Part shown: in pieces, positions 1-13,183 of the stretch
Layout: every line of letters begins with the position of its first letter
How positions within the stretch are numbered: position 1 is the stretch's first letter
DNA from: Epiperipatus broadwayi
Taxonomy: Eukaryota > Onychophora > Udeonychophora > Euonychophora > Peripatidae
Direction: 5' to 3'
Length of the DNA: 64,000 bases
NCBI GenBank assembly: GCA_028023455.1
Contig: JAQFVV010006727.1
Coordinates: 208,501-272,500 of the forward strand
The notes under the pieces: generated by a model
What the model was told of the DNA's origin: nothing
Databases searched by the model: none
What the model saw: the letters and a program-made list of their open reading frames with translations, nothing else
Made by a program: the position numbers and the translations under genes

Positions 1-2514
1 TTCTTTGTATTCTAGAGCTACCTTTTTCTCAATTTGAAGGACTGATTTGTCTATATTTATTATTTCTTAAATGATCGATTTTCATCTATTAAGTTACCTA
101 ATGTTTAGCAGAATTTGGAAAGCATTTTGAACTCTTCAGTACATTAAACAAACCATAATCATATGTGTAAGACAGCATCACAAAATATCAAACAGAAAAA
201 TGGATTAGCTTGTTCTATATGTAGATATATTTGTGATTCACAGAAAGATTTGTATAGTTATTGCAAAATTCATTTCTAGAGCAGTTTTTTTATTTCTTTC
301 CTTAGATTTGAAATGGTCATATTCATTCATGAGTGGTTATATACTATGAAATCAGATTAAAAATTCAATAAAGATTAGATATGCCTAATGATCTTTAATT
401 TTTAAAAAAATAAAAAGAATGAAATAACAAATTATGAAAATGACAATTTGAAGCATATACAGAATATATTCGTTGATAAATCCTTATACATAGTAAAGAA
501 ATCATCTTTTAAAATGCTCAGATTACCTTTGCATAGTGTGCCTAGTTGCATCTTTTTTTGTTTTTTGGTTTACTTTCTTGCTTAGCTCACCTTAACCATT
601 TCAAAGATACATGCACATAATGCACAGAATTATTTGTTATATATATATAAATAGATTATAAGATTCTTTCTCAAAGTAAAAACTAACTTATTATAAATGT
701 ATATAAATAAAAAAAAATAAAAAAATGAAACTGAAAATAGAACATTTTAAAAGAAGGAAAAAATTAATGACAAAAAGTTTATATATTAATTAATCTATTA
801 TCAGTTAAATGCTAGTGTATTGAAATATTTCAGATAACTATTGGATGTGTTACAAAATATAATTAATATTTGACTACATGTATAAAGATGGAGTGAATAG
901 TTGAAGGGAGCTTGAAAGTCTATGTTCAAAGCCCTTCTAATTACGTCTAAAATATAATTAAGTAAATGCTCTTATTGACATTTATTGTTTAATATCAGCC
1001 TGCTTTTAATACTTCACTTTTTTTACATTTCACTGGGCATAATCTAAATTTTGAAAAACTCACAGGTGACAGTATTGAAATTAATCTTTTTCTTTGAGGA
1101 ATCACTCTTTTTAAAGTTTTCTCTTTCAAGTGCTATATTCCTTTTCTGCATCTGTACTTCTATATCCATAACTGTGCTGAATTATGTCCTTTATGGATTT
1201 AATTTTCATTCTGACATCATTTTTTATATTAATACGCTTGATGAATTTCAATTTTTCCCCAGCTCTTTCATTGCTAGATAGGCTATCAATTCAGGGACAT
1301 CATTAATCCTGTACACATTGAAATTCTACCTGGATTACTCTATCACCAATTACATTTCTAAATGGAAAATGACAGCTCAACTAAATTTTACAACAAGCAA
1401 ACAATTTTATTAATATAAATAAATGGCAAATAAATTCTTCACAGCAGCAACTGATAACATTGACAACTTACAGTTTTTCAATACTAGCTTAGCTTTGATT
1501 TTACTACTAAATTTGAAGTTAACTTCTTTATTTCTTGCAGTGACTTCTATAAATTTTGTGGAGAAGTTATATATTAGGTACCTTCAAAAACAGAGTCTGG
1601 CAAATGATTTTTTTTTTCAACTGATTTAACTCTAAATGGAATGTAATTAAATAAAATTGATCAAGTGTTTTTTTTAATCTCTTTTTATACATACATTCTA
1701 TCATTTCTGAATACGAAAACAATGCTAAATATAATGTCAAAAATTTAGTGGTTTGTTTTCCAATGATGTGTAATGGGGTGTTTTATTTTTCAGTCATATT
1801 TTGGTTAATGATTCATATAATTAATAAAAAAAATAAAAAAATTAATGCCTATTACATTTTCATTTCTATCTCAAAGAATATATAAATATAAAAATTGAAG
1901 TTTAAATACACAGAAAAGAAAGTTTTTTTAAAAAAAATATTCAGTTTTACTATTGCCTATCTTCCTTTCGATATTACATGTATATTATATTCATGATTTA
2001 TAGTATTATGACTCAAAAGTTCTTGGTATTAGTGTATAAAATGAATATTTTTTTAAAAAACTACCTTTTCTGCATATGTTTTCATTAACAGTCATTTATT
2101 ACATTAGCTCAGAAAAGAAGGAAATTATTTATAGTTGAATTAGAAAAGTAAATTAATTATTAAAATAAAAATAATCAAAAATGGAAAAAAGAAAGTTCAT
2201 TATACTGCTTTTTTCATATAAATTATAAAAAATATATATTAATAATTATACATAAAAGCTTTTTCAGCATATGATTTTATGCTTTATCAAATGTTAAACA
2301 CCTGTTTTAATCAAGAAATAATATTTTAATAATTGGAAATAAAAGAGCTATGAATAATATTTATAAAGATTTCAATAATATCTAATATTAAATCTACAAA
2401 AGTAAAATTTGAAGATCAAATTAAACATTTAAAGATAAAAATTCACACAGGTAATAATAACAAAATAACATAAAAATATTTTATGACCTAATTTAACAAG
2501 CTTTTATTACAAAT

Positions 2515-2682
2515 GTAATCTAATGAGCTTGCCAACAGTTCTTAACAAACTTGATCTGGTATTTTAAATTTAATGCTTGACTATTCTAGCATCTCACTGA
2601 GAAAGCCAGAAACAGAAACCGGTTTAGGGTTAGGGATATTCTGAAAAGCTTGTTAAGAGCTATTGGCAACCTCATTAGATAA
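2515..2682. repeat. Foldback (inverted-repeat) element, about 168 bp
   Basis: Arms at 2516-2550 and 2647-2681 are reverse complements with a few mismatches, spanning an approximately 96-bp spacer. The spacer contains a phrase (CACTGAGAAAGCCAGAAAC) resembling a shortened version of the family C ribozyme core, but it lacks a full CTGANGA box, so this link is weak. No target duplication was recognised. It could be a MITE or a decayed snap-back retroposon. Confidence 0.7.
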
Positions 2683-4319
2683 TAATTACATTATGTGTAT
2701 TTAATATTTATATCCATAAAACTATTTTTTCATTAATATTATAAGATTTTTTAAACCTGAGATATTGCCATAATTATTTAAATATTCAACTGTAATTTCA
2801 AAATAATTTATGCTGTATTTAAATCAGGCTACTATATAAATTTCATTCTCCATTTTTCAACATTCTTAATAAATCAACGCTTAAAACCATCAAAAGCTCA
2901 AGGAATAATAGTCAGTCCATTCTATTAGTTGCATTTCTTGAGACACAAGTTTATACTTGCATTTAAGTTTTTTATATACATATTATTTATAATGTATCAT
3001 AAATAGTCTAAATCAACCCTGATTAGCAAATAATTACCTCTTTATAGTTACATTTACTTTAATTATTATTCTTAATTGTTCTAGTCAGTCATTTAACTTC
3101 TACCTATAAATCTCTATACTGTTTATAAAATTCCTTAGTCATTTCATTACATTAAGTCATCATTTCCTTATTAGTTAACCATGAATTTTTACTTATTTTT
3201 AAAGCGCACCCTTTAAGAAGATTCTTCACATCAGTAATGTAATAAGCTTGAAAATCTAAATCGGCAATTTTAACCTTTAATAGCTAAAGAAATTTATTCT
3301 GAGTAGCTAGCAAATGAATCTAAGGAAGAAACATGAATTTCTTAATATATTTAAAACAGATCATTTTAATCTCAAATAAACCACAATTATATTATCTGTC
3401 CAGCAATCACTAAAAGTATTCATGAAACACTAATTTCTTTGACATTTTACTTCCATATTATAACATAAGCCAATACAATCCAAAAGGTATCAATGTTATG
3501 ATAATCACATGTGCTGCTTAAAATTTCAATAATTGACACTTCAAGATCATAATATAATATTTACTAAAGACCAATAATTGCTGTTTGTAGCAACACATGC
3601 TTTAGTGTTCTTATAAAAAACTTTTATAAGAATAAGCAAATTTTTAATATCATTAGCTTTCAATAATCCACATTAGACATCATACCAAATCTAATTCCAT
3701 TAATTTCCTTTCATTCAATTATTTCCTCTTTCAAAAAAAAAAAGCTTCTAGTGATTTACCTGTTCAATTATACTTCCTTTCTATGAAATTCAACTTTTCC
3801 AGCAACAGCTAAATTAATATTAAAGTTTTATGACTTTTCTTACAAACATTTGGCCTACATTAAGGTTTTAGAGAGCTCAAAACTAGCAACCGAGATATTC
3901 TACATTTTTATATTTTTTTTTAAAAAAAATGAAATACTTGCAATTCGCTAGATGGGTGACCTAATTATGAAATACTATTTTATGATAAAAGAAGCAGAGT
4001 GATTTATAAGTGGAGTTATCAAATACGAAATCCTTTGTCTAGTGAAAAATGAACATTAGTGATTGTATTTCTCTTGCAAGATTACAATTAAAGACTATCT
4101 GTCTTAAACCTATACCCTGTTTTTTCAATACCAAAAGATTTGGATATTTCAATACAAAATAAACAAGAAGATTGGAATGCACAATTACATAATTTCAGTC
4201 ATAATTAGGACAGAAATGATATAAATCTTATAGTGATTAAACGCTATATCATTTCTCAACTATCATTTTGGTTTGTGAGAAATGTTATTGATTTGTAAAA
4301 AAAAAAAAATTTGTGAAAT

Positions 4320-4685
4320 TAAATTTAATAATGATGGTATATTATAAGATGTGATATGTTGGACTATTTTCATCATTTATGAGTGAATGTTGAATGTATA
4401 GTAAATTTTAAACTTTATTTAAACTTTCAAACACAAACAACTTGTTAGTAATAACACACAAATAGACAATACAGGTTAGTAATTACACAATGTTTCAAGT
4501 AGTAATTACTAACCTGTATTGTCTTCTTGTGTGTTATTACTAACAAGTTGTTTGTATTTGAAAGTTGAAATAAAGTTTAAAATTTTCTATACATTCAACA
4601 TTCACTCATAAATGATGGAAATGGTCCAACATATCACATCTTATAATATACCATCATTACAAACCTTCAGATAAATTTAATAATG
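4320..4685 (+). mobile_element. Palindromic (snap-back) copy of SINE family A
   Basis: A head-to-head inverted repeat centred near 4490, with arms of about 160 bp and a loop of roughly 13 bp. The right arm (4495-4671) runs to the complete family 3' end, ending CCATCATTACAAACCTTCAG. The left arm is its reverse complement but starts about 11 nt inside that end. The insertion is flanked by a perfect 14-bp direct repeat, TAAATTTAATAATG, at 4320-4333 and 4672-4685. The last bases of the left duplication (TAATG) also belong to the arm homology, which suggests microhomology at that junction. The right arm matches the linear family A copy at 10940-11234. The tRNA-like head is absent from both arms. 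Confidence 0.85.
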
Positions 4686-5439
4686 TTATAATAGAGTTAA
4701 AACTTTTATAACATTACTCAATAAAATATTTTAGCAAACAGACAAAAAAAAAAATTCAATATTTTGGCAGTAAGAACCAATACTTTCAATTATAGAATAA
4801 AAAAAAATTAAACAAAATTTTGACCAACTAAATCTTTATTAAAATCTCCCCATTTAGTAGCATTCCATGTCAATAAAACAAAAAAAAAAATCTTTCACCA
4901 ATGGAAAAGATTTGAGAAAACATCCTTTAATAAATGCCTGTTTTGAAATAGTAAAGGCAAAGTTGCTGGAAAAATTAAATATATTTCTCTTTCCACCTAC
5001 ATATGAGGCTCAATTATAATATTATTTGCAATTAAAGAAAAATGTTTCAAAGAAAAACAATGAAGATGTCAGTGCTATTTACAAGAACTTATTCGGGTGA
5101 AATGTGATTTTAAACAATGCAACCAAACATTGATTTAAGTGAGCAACAAGGAACTCAACATTTTTTTTGAAGTACGATTAACTATTTATTAATTATGTGA
5201 TTAATAAGATAAAATAAATGGTGTACTATATAAAATACAAATAAATATAAAATGTAAATTTCTCATAAGAAATTCAATGTATTTATAATTTGTGCTTTAC
5301 ACTTTTGACTTTAATATAATGACTTTGAATAGATTCAAATTGATATAAAGATTGAGAAACAATGCCCTATTTTACCCATGTGATTAAAAATATTTAGATA
5401 AATATATATAGGGGGAGGGACAAAGACATTCCACAAGAG

Positions 5440-5639
5440 TATTAATAATTTTTATTAGTCATTCATTAGACTAGAGATTATCCACTTAATGAATAACATA
5501 TGCACTTATACTTTGTGGAGGGGTGTAATCATAAGCATGACCAAAGGCATGTGGAAAAGATGTATAATCTCCAAGATTCAAATTATTCATTAAGTTGATA
5601 ATCTCTAGCCTAATGAATAGTTAATAAAAAATATTAATA
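5440..5639. repeat. Foldback element of 200 bp, with a partial inverted second copy beside it
   Basis: Arms at about 5441-5495 and 5587-5639 are near-perfect reverse complements. The spacer (5510-5575) reappears in reverse complement at about 5736-5805, so a second, partial copy lies 100 bp downstream in opposite orientation. The small open frame at 5651-5953 overlaps this second copy and is probably not a gene. No clear target duplication was seen. Confidence 0.75.
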
Positions 5640-8235
5640 TACTTCCATTATTGGATAATGATAAAAATATGTATAAGAGATTGTGGTCTGGGCCAAGTGA
5701 TGACTTCTGGTTCAGCATGAAATGTGCATATTTGGATCATAAATCTTTTTCACATGTCTTTGGTCATATGTTTATGATTACATCTCTCCACAAGGTGTTA
5801 AAAACATATAAAAATCAATTCCTACATTATGAGAATGGTATAATGAAAATTATATTTCACAAATATTGTTCTTTACACAATAATGTTTCTATTAGAAATA
5901 GAATATTTGAATTGAAAAAAAAAAAAAAATTGATGACAGAATATTTTCGATAAGGCATTGTATATTCATTATTTGGTTAACCCTCATATCTGAAGATCAT
6001 TCCACTATGTAGCAATTATTGATTCCATTGATAAATTGATAATGGATTGCGGAAATAGTTCAATGGGTAAATAGGTTTTTAATATAAATAAAAAGATTCT
6101 TTAATAAAAAACATTCAAGTTAATGAATCTAAAAATGCTACTAATTAAACATTTTGCTCAGAATGTAACTTAAATTGAATAGAAGCAGAATAATTAGAAG
6201 AAAACGTGAGAAAAACTGGATACTTCAGAAAAACATAAGATGAAATAATATAGATTAGATATAAAGAGAAATTGAAAGGAGTACAGAATATAAATCATTT
6301 ATAAAAAAATAAATAAACAGAAAAAAAAATTAATAAATCTTATTTTCTGAAAAAAATCTCAAAAATGAGGTAGACATAGATGTTTAACAGTAGAACAATA
6401 TACAGGGATAGTTGGAGATGATCTAAAATGGATATGTGAGATCTTAAAATAATGAAATATTAATCTGTAATGAAGAGAAAATCAGGTATGAAATATATAT
6501 ACACTATTGTTATTCTTTTTTGTATTAAAAAAAAAAAAATGTTAGTTATAAAGTAATATAAGAACCTTGGATTAATGTTCTTTCTAAATTAATATATATA
6601 TTCAAAATTTATATACATTCATTTATAATTCAATTGTCACTAATTTTATTCTTTTGTGAGCCAACGTGAACAGTTAATTAAACATTGATTAAACACTAAT
6701 ATAAAGAACCATTTAATCACACCATGATATCCCATGAATATGATATAATAAATTTACTGAAAGTATGCTAGACAATAATAAGGCTAAATATTTTTTTAAA
6801 AAAACCTTTTCTGTGAGTATATTCATTTTACCAGAAACATTCATTTATTGCATAAAAGAATTATCAATAGATTTAAACACATGTTGCAACACAACTAAAA
6901 AGAGCACTTCTTAAGATATTTTTGTTTTGGAAATAAAACTAAACTTAATTCTCAAATTAATCCATTTTGCTAAAATTTACTTAAATATAAACTATAGCAA
7001 AAATTAATTCATATATACTAAGATAATAATCACAAGTGATTTGATTAAAATATTAGGAATTATTTTTAGAAAAGAAAAAATCCAATAAATGATCATTTTC
7101 ATTCTTCTTTCATTTTATCAATTCTTATTACACCTATAATTTTATAACTGAATCACTCATTCATTTCAACAAAAATAAAATAAATAATGATACAAATACA
7201 CACTTAAGATCCTGTAAAGAATCATGCAAATCCAGAGATTTCCATATCATGAATTAATCAATAAAAACTTTGATAATTCTTCCTTTCAATATTTATTTAA
7301 AACAAACTATTCAAATTTCACTATCTTTTTTTTTATTTCAACTTATTTCAATTTAAAATTGATACTCATTTCACTCCAAATTCAACTGTACATTCAATTG
7401 TGTACCTAGCCTAGAATATGTTAACAATTGCACAGCTATATTTTTAAGTAGCACACCATTTTTCTTTTAAAAAAAAGAAAAAGAATAAATGTTAAAATTG
7501 ATGATAAATAGATGGATTTGTCTTTAATTACATAATCTATTGCAGAAAACATAATAAAATCTTATATTTTTCACAACAAAAATTAAGTACATACAAACCA
7601 TATTACATAATTAAATATGTAGAAAATATTTAAAATAAACTAATCACAATTATCACAATGAGTCTTCGGTATTCTTTCCACTTGAAGATCTAATATAAAA
7701 CAGAAATTCCTTATAAATAATAATTTCTTTGATAAACTATTCAATGCATTGGTAATTGGCAATATAAACAGCTGAACCATCAATAAATATATTGTTTTTC
7801 TTGTATAATTAATTGGCTTTATTTTTTCTTTGCTACAATTATAGTTAAAAAATTACATTAAATTTTTAGCTTTATTCTTTCCATTTAAAGACAGGAATAA
7901 TGCTAAATTGAATATTCCAAATAAATCTTTATACCTTTTAGTATTGATAACTATACTAAATTCCCTTTTTTCTTTTTTTTCTCTTTTTTTTTTTTCTTTT
8001 GCAATATTGTGATTTGACTTAATCCATTTATTTAAAAAACATATATATCAATTTTTGGTAAAATAAATTGCAAAAAATATATACATTTCTCATACTGTAC
8101 TATGATCAACAATGTAAAATGGCATTGACAAAGTTTTTGTATATATATATTCTTCTTTTTAAATCCTATAAATATATTGGCTTTTTTTAAATAAATAATT
8201 CAAAACATCTTAATTTTTGTTTAAGTAAATAATAT

Positions 8236-9430
8236 AATTGTGCAGAAGAAAATTAATCTCTGATCATGCACTATTTTGCAACTACACCTGGGTCTCTTTT
8301 TACGCGGATTTATTTAACGCGATTTTGAAGTTACGCGATTCACGTTTCTCCGGAAGTTGGACTCCGATAATGCGCTATTACTTTAAATAATAAATTTCGC
8401 GCACTTACGTCATATTGAAAGTAATAGCACATTATTAGAATTCGACTTTCATCTTAGTAATTTCAATATTTTCAGTGCTTTATAATAGTAAGATTTTATG
8501 CAATAATGAAATTAAATCATGATTTCCACATTTTATGTATACACACATTAAATTTTACAAGATTATAATGTAAATTTGTTCAAACATTGTGCGTGTTAAT
8601 TTTGCATTTTAAATCACATTCTGTTTTTGCTTTTTAAAAAAGAACGTAACCAATTATTAATCATTTAGTGTCTGCAAGTTTATTTTTAAAAGGTGAGTAA
8701 TAGCAGTGGGCACAATTAAAATTGAAAATTAAAGACAAAAATAAGAATTTAATTTTTAGTTGTTAGATTAATTACTAATTACGTTGTCACTAGAAAACCA
8801 TTAACACAACATGAGAGTGACATTGGTGCTACTTGTATTTCCTCTCGTGAAGAATCTGATTTTTTACCAGTTTGCAAACGAACCTGTTTATCGGCAAATA
8901 TCGATAATAATTAAAACGTGCATAAAAAAATGTAAATTACTATAAATTATGCATAAAAATAAATTGTTTTGAATAAAATTAAATATTATAGTTAAAAAAA
9001 GTTTGTCTTGTATCAATTTTTTTCAAATTTGAAATTTTTTATTAGTCATATTTTATTTCCTTATTTTTTTTTTTGCGCGAATTTTAAAATAATTTTACAT
9101 TGGTACTTTGCTTTTACGCAATTTTTGAAAAATCACAGTCTGTATCCCCCCTTTTTCAAGGTAAGTTACGTCTATTTTTGCGCGATTTCGTTTGCGCGTG
9201 TTTTCTGAGAAACCTATCTATCGCATAAAACGAGACCCAGGTGTATTATAAATCTTCACAAACTCACCCATCAATAAGAGTCTTAAAAGCTTAAGTAAAT
9301 CACTTTAAGTTTGGAACATATTAATATTGGTGTATATATGAATACACTCTAAGCTTAAGCGATTCATTTAAGTTTTTAAAACTCTTACTGATGGGTGAGT
9401 AAATGGAGATTAATTTCCTTCTGCACAATT
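8236..9430. repeat. Foldback element split by a pogo/Tigger-like insertion
   Basis: The 26-bp outer arms at 8236-8261 and 9405-9430 are reverse complements with one or two mismatches. A second pair of arms lies at about 9253-9310 and 9335-9398. The 959-bp TA-flanked element at 8285-9243 sits inside the left arm. Removing it leaves a roughly 235-bp palindrome with one unpaired segment of about 37 bp in the left arm. The order of events is clear: the foldback was present first and the pogo-like element landed in it. Confidence 0.8.
8285..9243. mobile_element. Non-autonomous pogo/Tigger-like DNA transposon (Tc1/mariner superfamily)
   Basis: Perfect 12-bp terminal inverted repeats, CACCTGGGTCTC at 8285-8296 and GAGACCCAGGTG at 9232-9243, are bordered by the dinucleotide TA on each side (8283-8284 and 9244-9245), the target duplication of Tc1/mariner elements. 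Both subterminal regions are rich in TTACGCGATT-like phrases, unusual for this AT-rich window and typical in style of Tigger ends. An internal inverted repeat occupies about 8353-8450. No transposase frame remains; the frame at 9008-9208 is a chance frame. The assignment to pogo/Tigger rests on termini and TA duplication only. Confidence 0.85.
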
Positions 9431-10310
9431 ACTGATTTTCAGCGCTTAATAATAGCAAATAATATAAATAACTGATATATTTATTTTAACTTTTAATTTT
9501 AGTATAAAATGATATTATTTTCTTCTAAAACAGATATTATTTAATAATCACAATATTTTTGTCTTTTTTTACTAATATCTTTATTAGAGCTACAGAAAAA
9601 ATATGAAAAAAAAAAAATGTTTAAATTATATGAAAATAAAATAAATAATATTAAAAAAAATAGACTTTTTTTAAATATTATTTTAGTTTTTAATTATAAA
9701 TAAAATCTATAATTTCAATTTAAATAAAATAATTTTCTTCATAGCTCTATTTTTTTATTATGTTTATTGTTCTTTTCACAAGAGAAAGCCTGCTGTCAAT
9801 GATTTAGACAGTTATTTTGATTTTGGAAATAAAAAAAAACATAATTCTCTAACATTTTTTTACACATTTATTATTTTTTGCACAAAATATTTATGAAATA
9901 TTAATTATTTCAGAAGAATAATTCAGATTATAATAGTAAATATTTACTTGTAATTAATTAATTCAATATTAACAAAATTTTATTCTATAAATATAATATT
10001 ACTATTGTCTCAATTGTTAAGGAGTTGTCTTGGGAAGTGTAAACGGGGACCTGATTTTTTTCCATTGTTAAAAATTCATCCTGACAGAAACATACACAGG
10101 ACAAGTTAATATAAAAGCACTTAAAATACCAAAAATCAATAAATGTAAGAATAAATAAAATATTACTTCATTATTATTGTTAAATATTTTTGTCAGGTAA
10201 AAAAATCAACAAATAATATCAATAAAAAGGAAGTTATACAACATGAAGACAGAAAATATAATAATAGTTAATCATCATCAATTGACGTACATTGCCATTA
10301 TTTACTATTC

Positions 10311-10655
10311 TCTAAATATTTAACTAAACAGTCTGGACATTCATACAGAAAAAGTAGACTTTATAATTTAAACTTAGCTTGTATTCATGCTTAGCATGCT
10401 TTCTATAAGTAAAATATCATAATCATAGTATTACTAATTCTTTAGAGTTCCAAGCTTTTAAGTACACTTGATAAATATTCATCAAATATAAATTTATCAA
10501 GTGTACTTAAAAAACTCAGAACACTGAAGAAATAATAATGGTAAGATTATAATATTTTACATATCGAAAGCATGCTAAGCATGAATAAAAGCTGAGTTTA
10601 AATTGTAAAGGACATCTTTTCTGTAATACCCATAACATTTAGTTGAATATTACAG
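10311..10655. repeat. Foldback element, about 345 bp
   Basis: Arms at about 10311-10402 and 10563-10655 are reverse complements at roughly 80 percent by eye, including a shared TTCATGCTTAGCATGCTTTC core. A second inverted pair (AAGTACACTTGATAAAT and its complement, 10459-10515) forms the inner hairpin. No transposase, ribozyme core or target duplication was recognised. Confidence 0.75.
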
Positions 10656-10939
10656 TTAACCAGAAAAAAGTAAAAAAATCAATGGTTTTGATTTATTCTC
10701 TAAAGATAATTTATTCTAATTTTAGTATAATATAATGCACCAATCATGGTCATACATCTTATTTATTAAAATGTTATTGATGTACATTATTTGTACACTC
10801 TAAAACAGAGCCCTTAATATTGCGTGATATAATGCAATATATATGTAATCATCAAGCAATATTATTATCATATATATATATAGTATTTGCAAACATATTT
10901 TCTAAATAACAACTTAACAGATAAAGATGCAGTGTTTTC

Positions 10940-11234
10940 CTGAAGGTTTGTGATGATGGTATTTTATATATAGAACTATTTCCATTGTCTAATATTAAGT
11001 ATTGAATGTCTTTAAAAAAATTTAACTTTATTTAAATTTTCCAATTACATACAATTCTTAGTAATAGACACAGGATATATGCATAATGTTTCAAGAGGTA
11101 TTTATTCTCCTCTCTTCTTCAGGTGTTGCTAACCTGACCAATGACAGTACTAGCATGGAAATCAAACCTGCATCTTAGATTCTTGAATATTAAATTTTAA
11201 GATAACACCTCTAACTAACTGAGCTATCATGCCA
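10940..11234 (-). mobile_element. tRNA-derived SINE, family A (linear copy)
   Basis: Read on the minus strand, the element starts near 11234 with a tRNA-like head: an A-box-like TAGCTCAGTTAGTTAGAGG followed, about 45 nt later, by the B-box-like GGTTTGATTTCC (around 11159-11170). The body then carries a hammerhead-like motif (11085-11125) and a 3' part homologous to the arms of the palindromes at 4320-4685 and 35206-35438, ending ACAAACCTTCAG at 10940. Acceptor-stem pairing is poor, so this is a SINE and not a working tRNA gene. No clear target duplication was found. The frame at 11211-11429 overlaps it by chance. Confidence 0.8.
11082..11126 (-). ncRNA. Degenerate hammerhead-ribozyme-like motif in SINE family A
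   Basis: On the minus strand: CTGAAGA (11122-11116) matches the CUGANGA box; a stem II of about 6 bp (GAGAGG with CCTCTT) closes a 10-nt loop; GAAA follows at 11092-11089; then C-A-T-T gives a minimal stem III with a U-U cleavage position. The flanks CAC before and TG after can form a weak stem I, and the related arm at 4.3 kb has GTG in the second strand, which would pair fully. In this copy the first stem I pair is lost. The usual G-C pair closing stem II is not present, so activity is doubtful. Confidence 0.5.
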
Positions 11235-12381
11235 AAGGTAACAGTCAATAAAAATTTCATATCTATGAGGCTCTTCCTGATTTCTCCACTTTTTCCTAAG
11301 AGCAAAGTTGATTAGTGTTTTCCATATACTATGTATAGTCACACTAGGGTGACTTAAGGGAGTATTCACCATTGTCATGTGAACAGCTTCTTTGAATTTT
11401 TTTCTTTGTACCTTTTTGTCTTTATCCAATATTTTTATATTTTGCTAATTCAACATATCCTGAAAAAAATCATCATCAATCATATATAATTGTGTTTTTT
11501 CTTTATCAAATTCTTTCTCCTATTACTTTTTTCAAGATTAACTATAAACTGCTGAGTAAATCTAGAATATCATTTTGGTTCATTATAGTTATACACCAAT
11601 AGAATTATGTTTGGCCAAAAACTTAAAAATATTACTCTGATTCATAAAAAAAATTTTAAATGTTACTATGTTTATGATACAATTAATAATGTATACAGAT
11701 GAATTCATAAAAATAATTGTTTAAATAAAACTACAACTTTTATGATATTGTCTTTCTAAAATGATCAAGATTTCAAAAAAAAAGAAAAACCTGCCTAAAT
11801 AAGTTAAACAATGATATTGCAGCAAATCAGTATCTTCCCAACTGTAATGTTTTTGTACCATAATGATACAAAACAATTTTTTTAAAAAAAAAAAAATCAA
11901 TGCAAGTCATAGTATTCAAATAAAATATTAATAAATTATTGGAATGTATTTACTCGTTGCTAATAAGAAAATGAAACTTTATTTTTATACATTTATCATT
12001 TCTACAAATTTTCACGATCAATAAGATCATACATATGTTTAAATAAAATATCATAAGTAAAAGTTATTCTTAGAAAAATAAATTTACCGCAAATAATTAA
12101 TTTTAAAGATACTTTTTTTTTAAAAGAAAAAAAACCTTGAGGGCGGGAAGGATAAATATTTGATTAGTAAGTATTTGTCACTGAGTATTAACGTTATACT
12201 GATGCAGTATACGAAGGTTGAGTGTCATTTACTGTCAGTGGAAAAGTGTTATTAAAAATGTTTTATTATTGAAAAACAATATAAACAAAAACATTTACAT
12301 GAATAAAAAGTTAAAATATTCAACGTAATTAAAATGTTATATATATAATAAATAAAAATAATTTTCGATTCCTATTAATAA

Positions 12382-12650
12382 CTGAAACACAGGCTTATTA
12401 TATACCTGTGTCTATATATGTAATACATAGGGTATATGAGCACACACTTTCACACGACCCACCACTCTCCACACTATCTCATAACACTGATATATGCTAT
12501 CTCATAACACATATATGCTGAAAAGATAAATAATCACCAATATACGTATTTCATGCTAAACCAGCAATCATCAGTTGGTCCAGATTACCATCTCTACACA
12601 TATATGCTATAAGTGCTCAGATATATATTAAGATAGCCAAACATCATACG
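12382..12650 (-). mobile_element. Repeat family B, single-arm copy
   Basis: This segment matches one arm of the 643-bp palindrome at 54224-54866, with scattered substitutions and an internal partial duplication (ATATATGCTATCTCATAACAC). On the minus strand it ends with the family 3' terminus, including a CAGG/CCTG hairpin followed by TGTTTCAG at 12382. It carries a complete hammerhead-like motif at 12536-12579. No transposase or tRNA-like promoter boxes were recognised. The left boundary is inferred from where similarity to the 54-kb copy stops. Confidence 0.8.
12536..12579 (-). ncRNA. Hammerhead-ribozyme-like motif (type I, family B)
   Basis: Minus-strand order: stem I strand ACCAA (12579-12575), CTGATGA (12574-12568), stem II hairpin with TGCT/AGCA pairing, GAAA (12552-12549), palindromic TACGTA forming a very short stem III, then U-A as positions 16.1 and 17, then TTGGT (12540-12536) completing stem I as five Watson-Crick pairs. 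All core residues of the CUGANGA...GAAA...UH consensus are present. The first stem II position is a T-T mismatch instead of G-C. Tiny palindromic stem III is known in Penelope-type hammerheads, which are thought to work as dimers. Confidence 0.7.
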
Positions 12651-13183
12651 AAACTTTCGTATTGCAGAAAAAACTTTTTTTTGTTGTTTCCAACTTTCGT
12701 AGCCCTCTAAAATATTGTACATAATTTTCTTATTTCTTATAACATAGCTAATTTCAATTCCAGGAAAAATAATACATTTTGCCTTTTTTTTATTTATCAT
12801 GTCGTTATTACTAATTTTGTTCAATTTAATTTTTCATTTTCCATAAAATATGATGAGTATAAATAAAATGATTTTTCTATAAATATAATATTAATTTATA
12901 TTTTAAATATAAAATTGTGAAAATGAGATACCTAGACAGTTTGTTTTTGTGTTTTGTTTTTTTTAAAAAGGCTGAGACAAATTAAGGGAAAAAATGCTCG
13001 AGATGTCATTTAGCCAGAAAATTGCTAATGACAATAATTGCATAAATATAAAAAAAAAATTGATTTACAAACTATTCTCTAACAAATATTATACAAATTA
13101 ACTAATATAATTAAAAATATAAGCTTAAAAAATAATGATAATTTATTAAATTTTATTTTAAATAAAAATCATAGCTTACGTAC

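Larger units (their letters stand above)
1..13183 (-). other. NOL10: Inferred intron 1 of NOL10, filled with repeats
   Basis: The minus-strand NOL10 exon ends at 13184 with a consensus donor, so the sequence to the left should be its first intron. I looked for the expected second exon (start of the WLSD/RKKR-type segment preceded by a 3' splice site) and did not see one, so the intron probably exceeds 13 kb. The stretches 1-2514, 2683-4319, 5806-8235, 9431-10310 and 11235-12381 are AT-rich with long A and T runs and show no gene, RNA gene or named repeat. Identified insertions inside it are listed separately. A short, diverged exon could have been missed. Confidence 0.6.

Noticed and set aside
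5651-5953. 100-codon frame on plus
   Set aside because: Part of it is an inverted copy of the neighbouring foldback spacer, and it has a poly-Lys end from an A run.
11211-11429. 72-codon minus frame as a NOL10 exon
   Set aside because: It does not resemble any NOL10 region and overlaps the SINE head.
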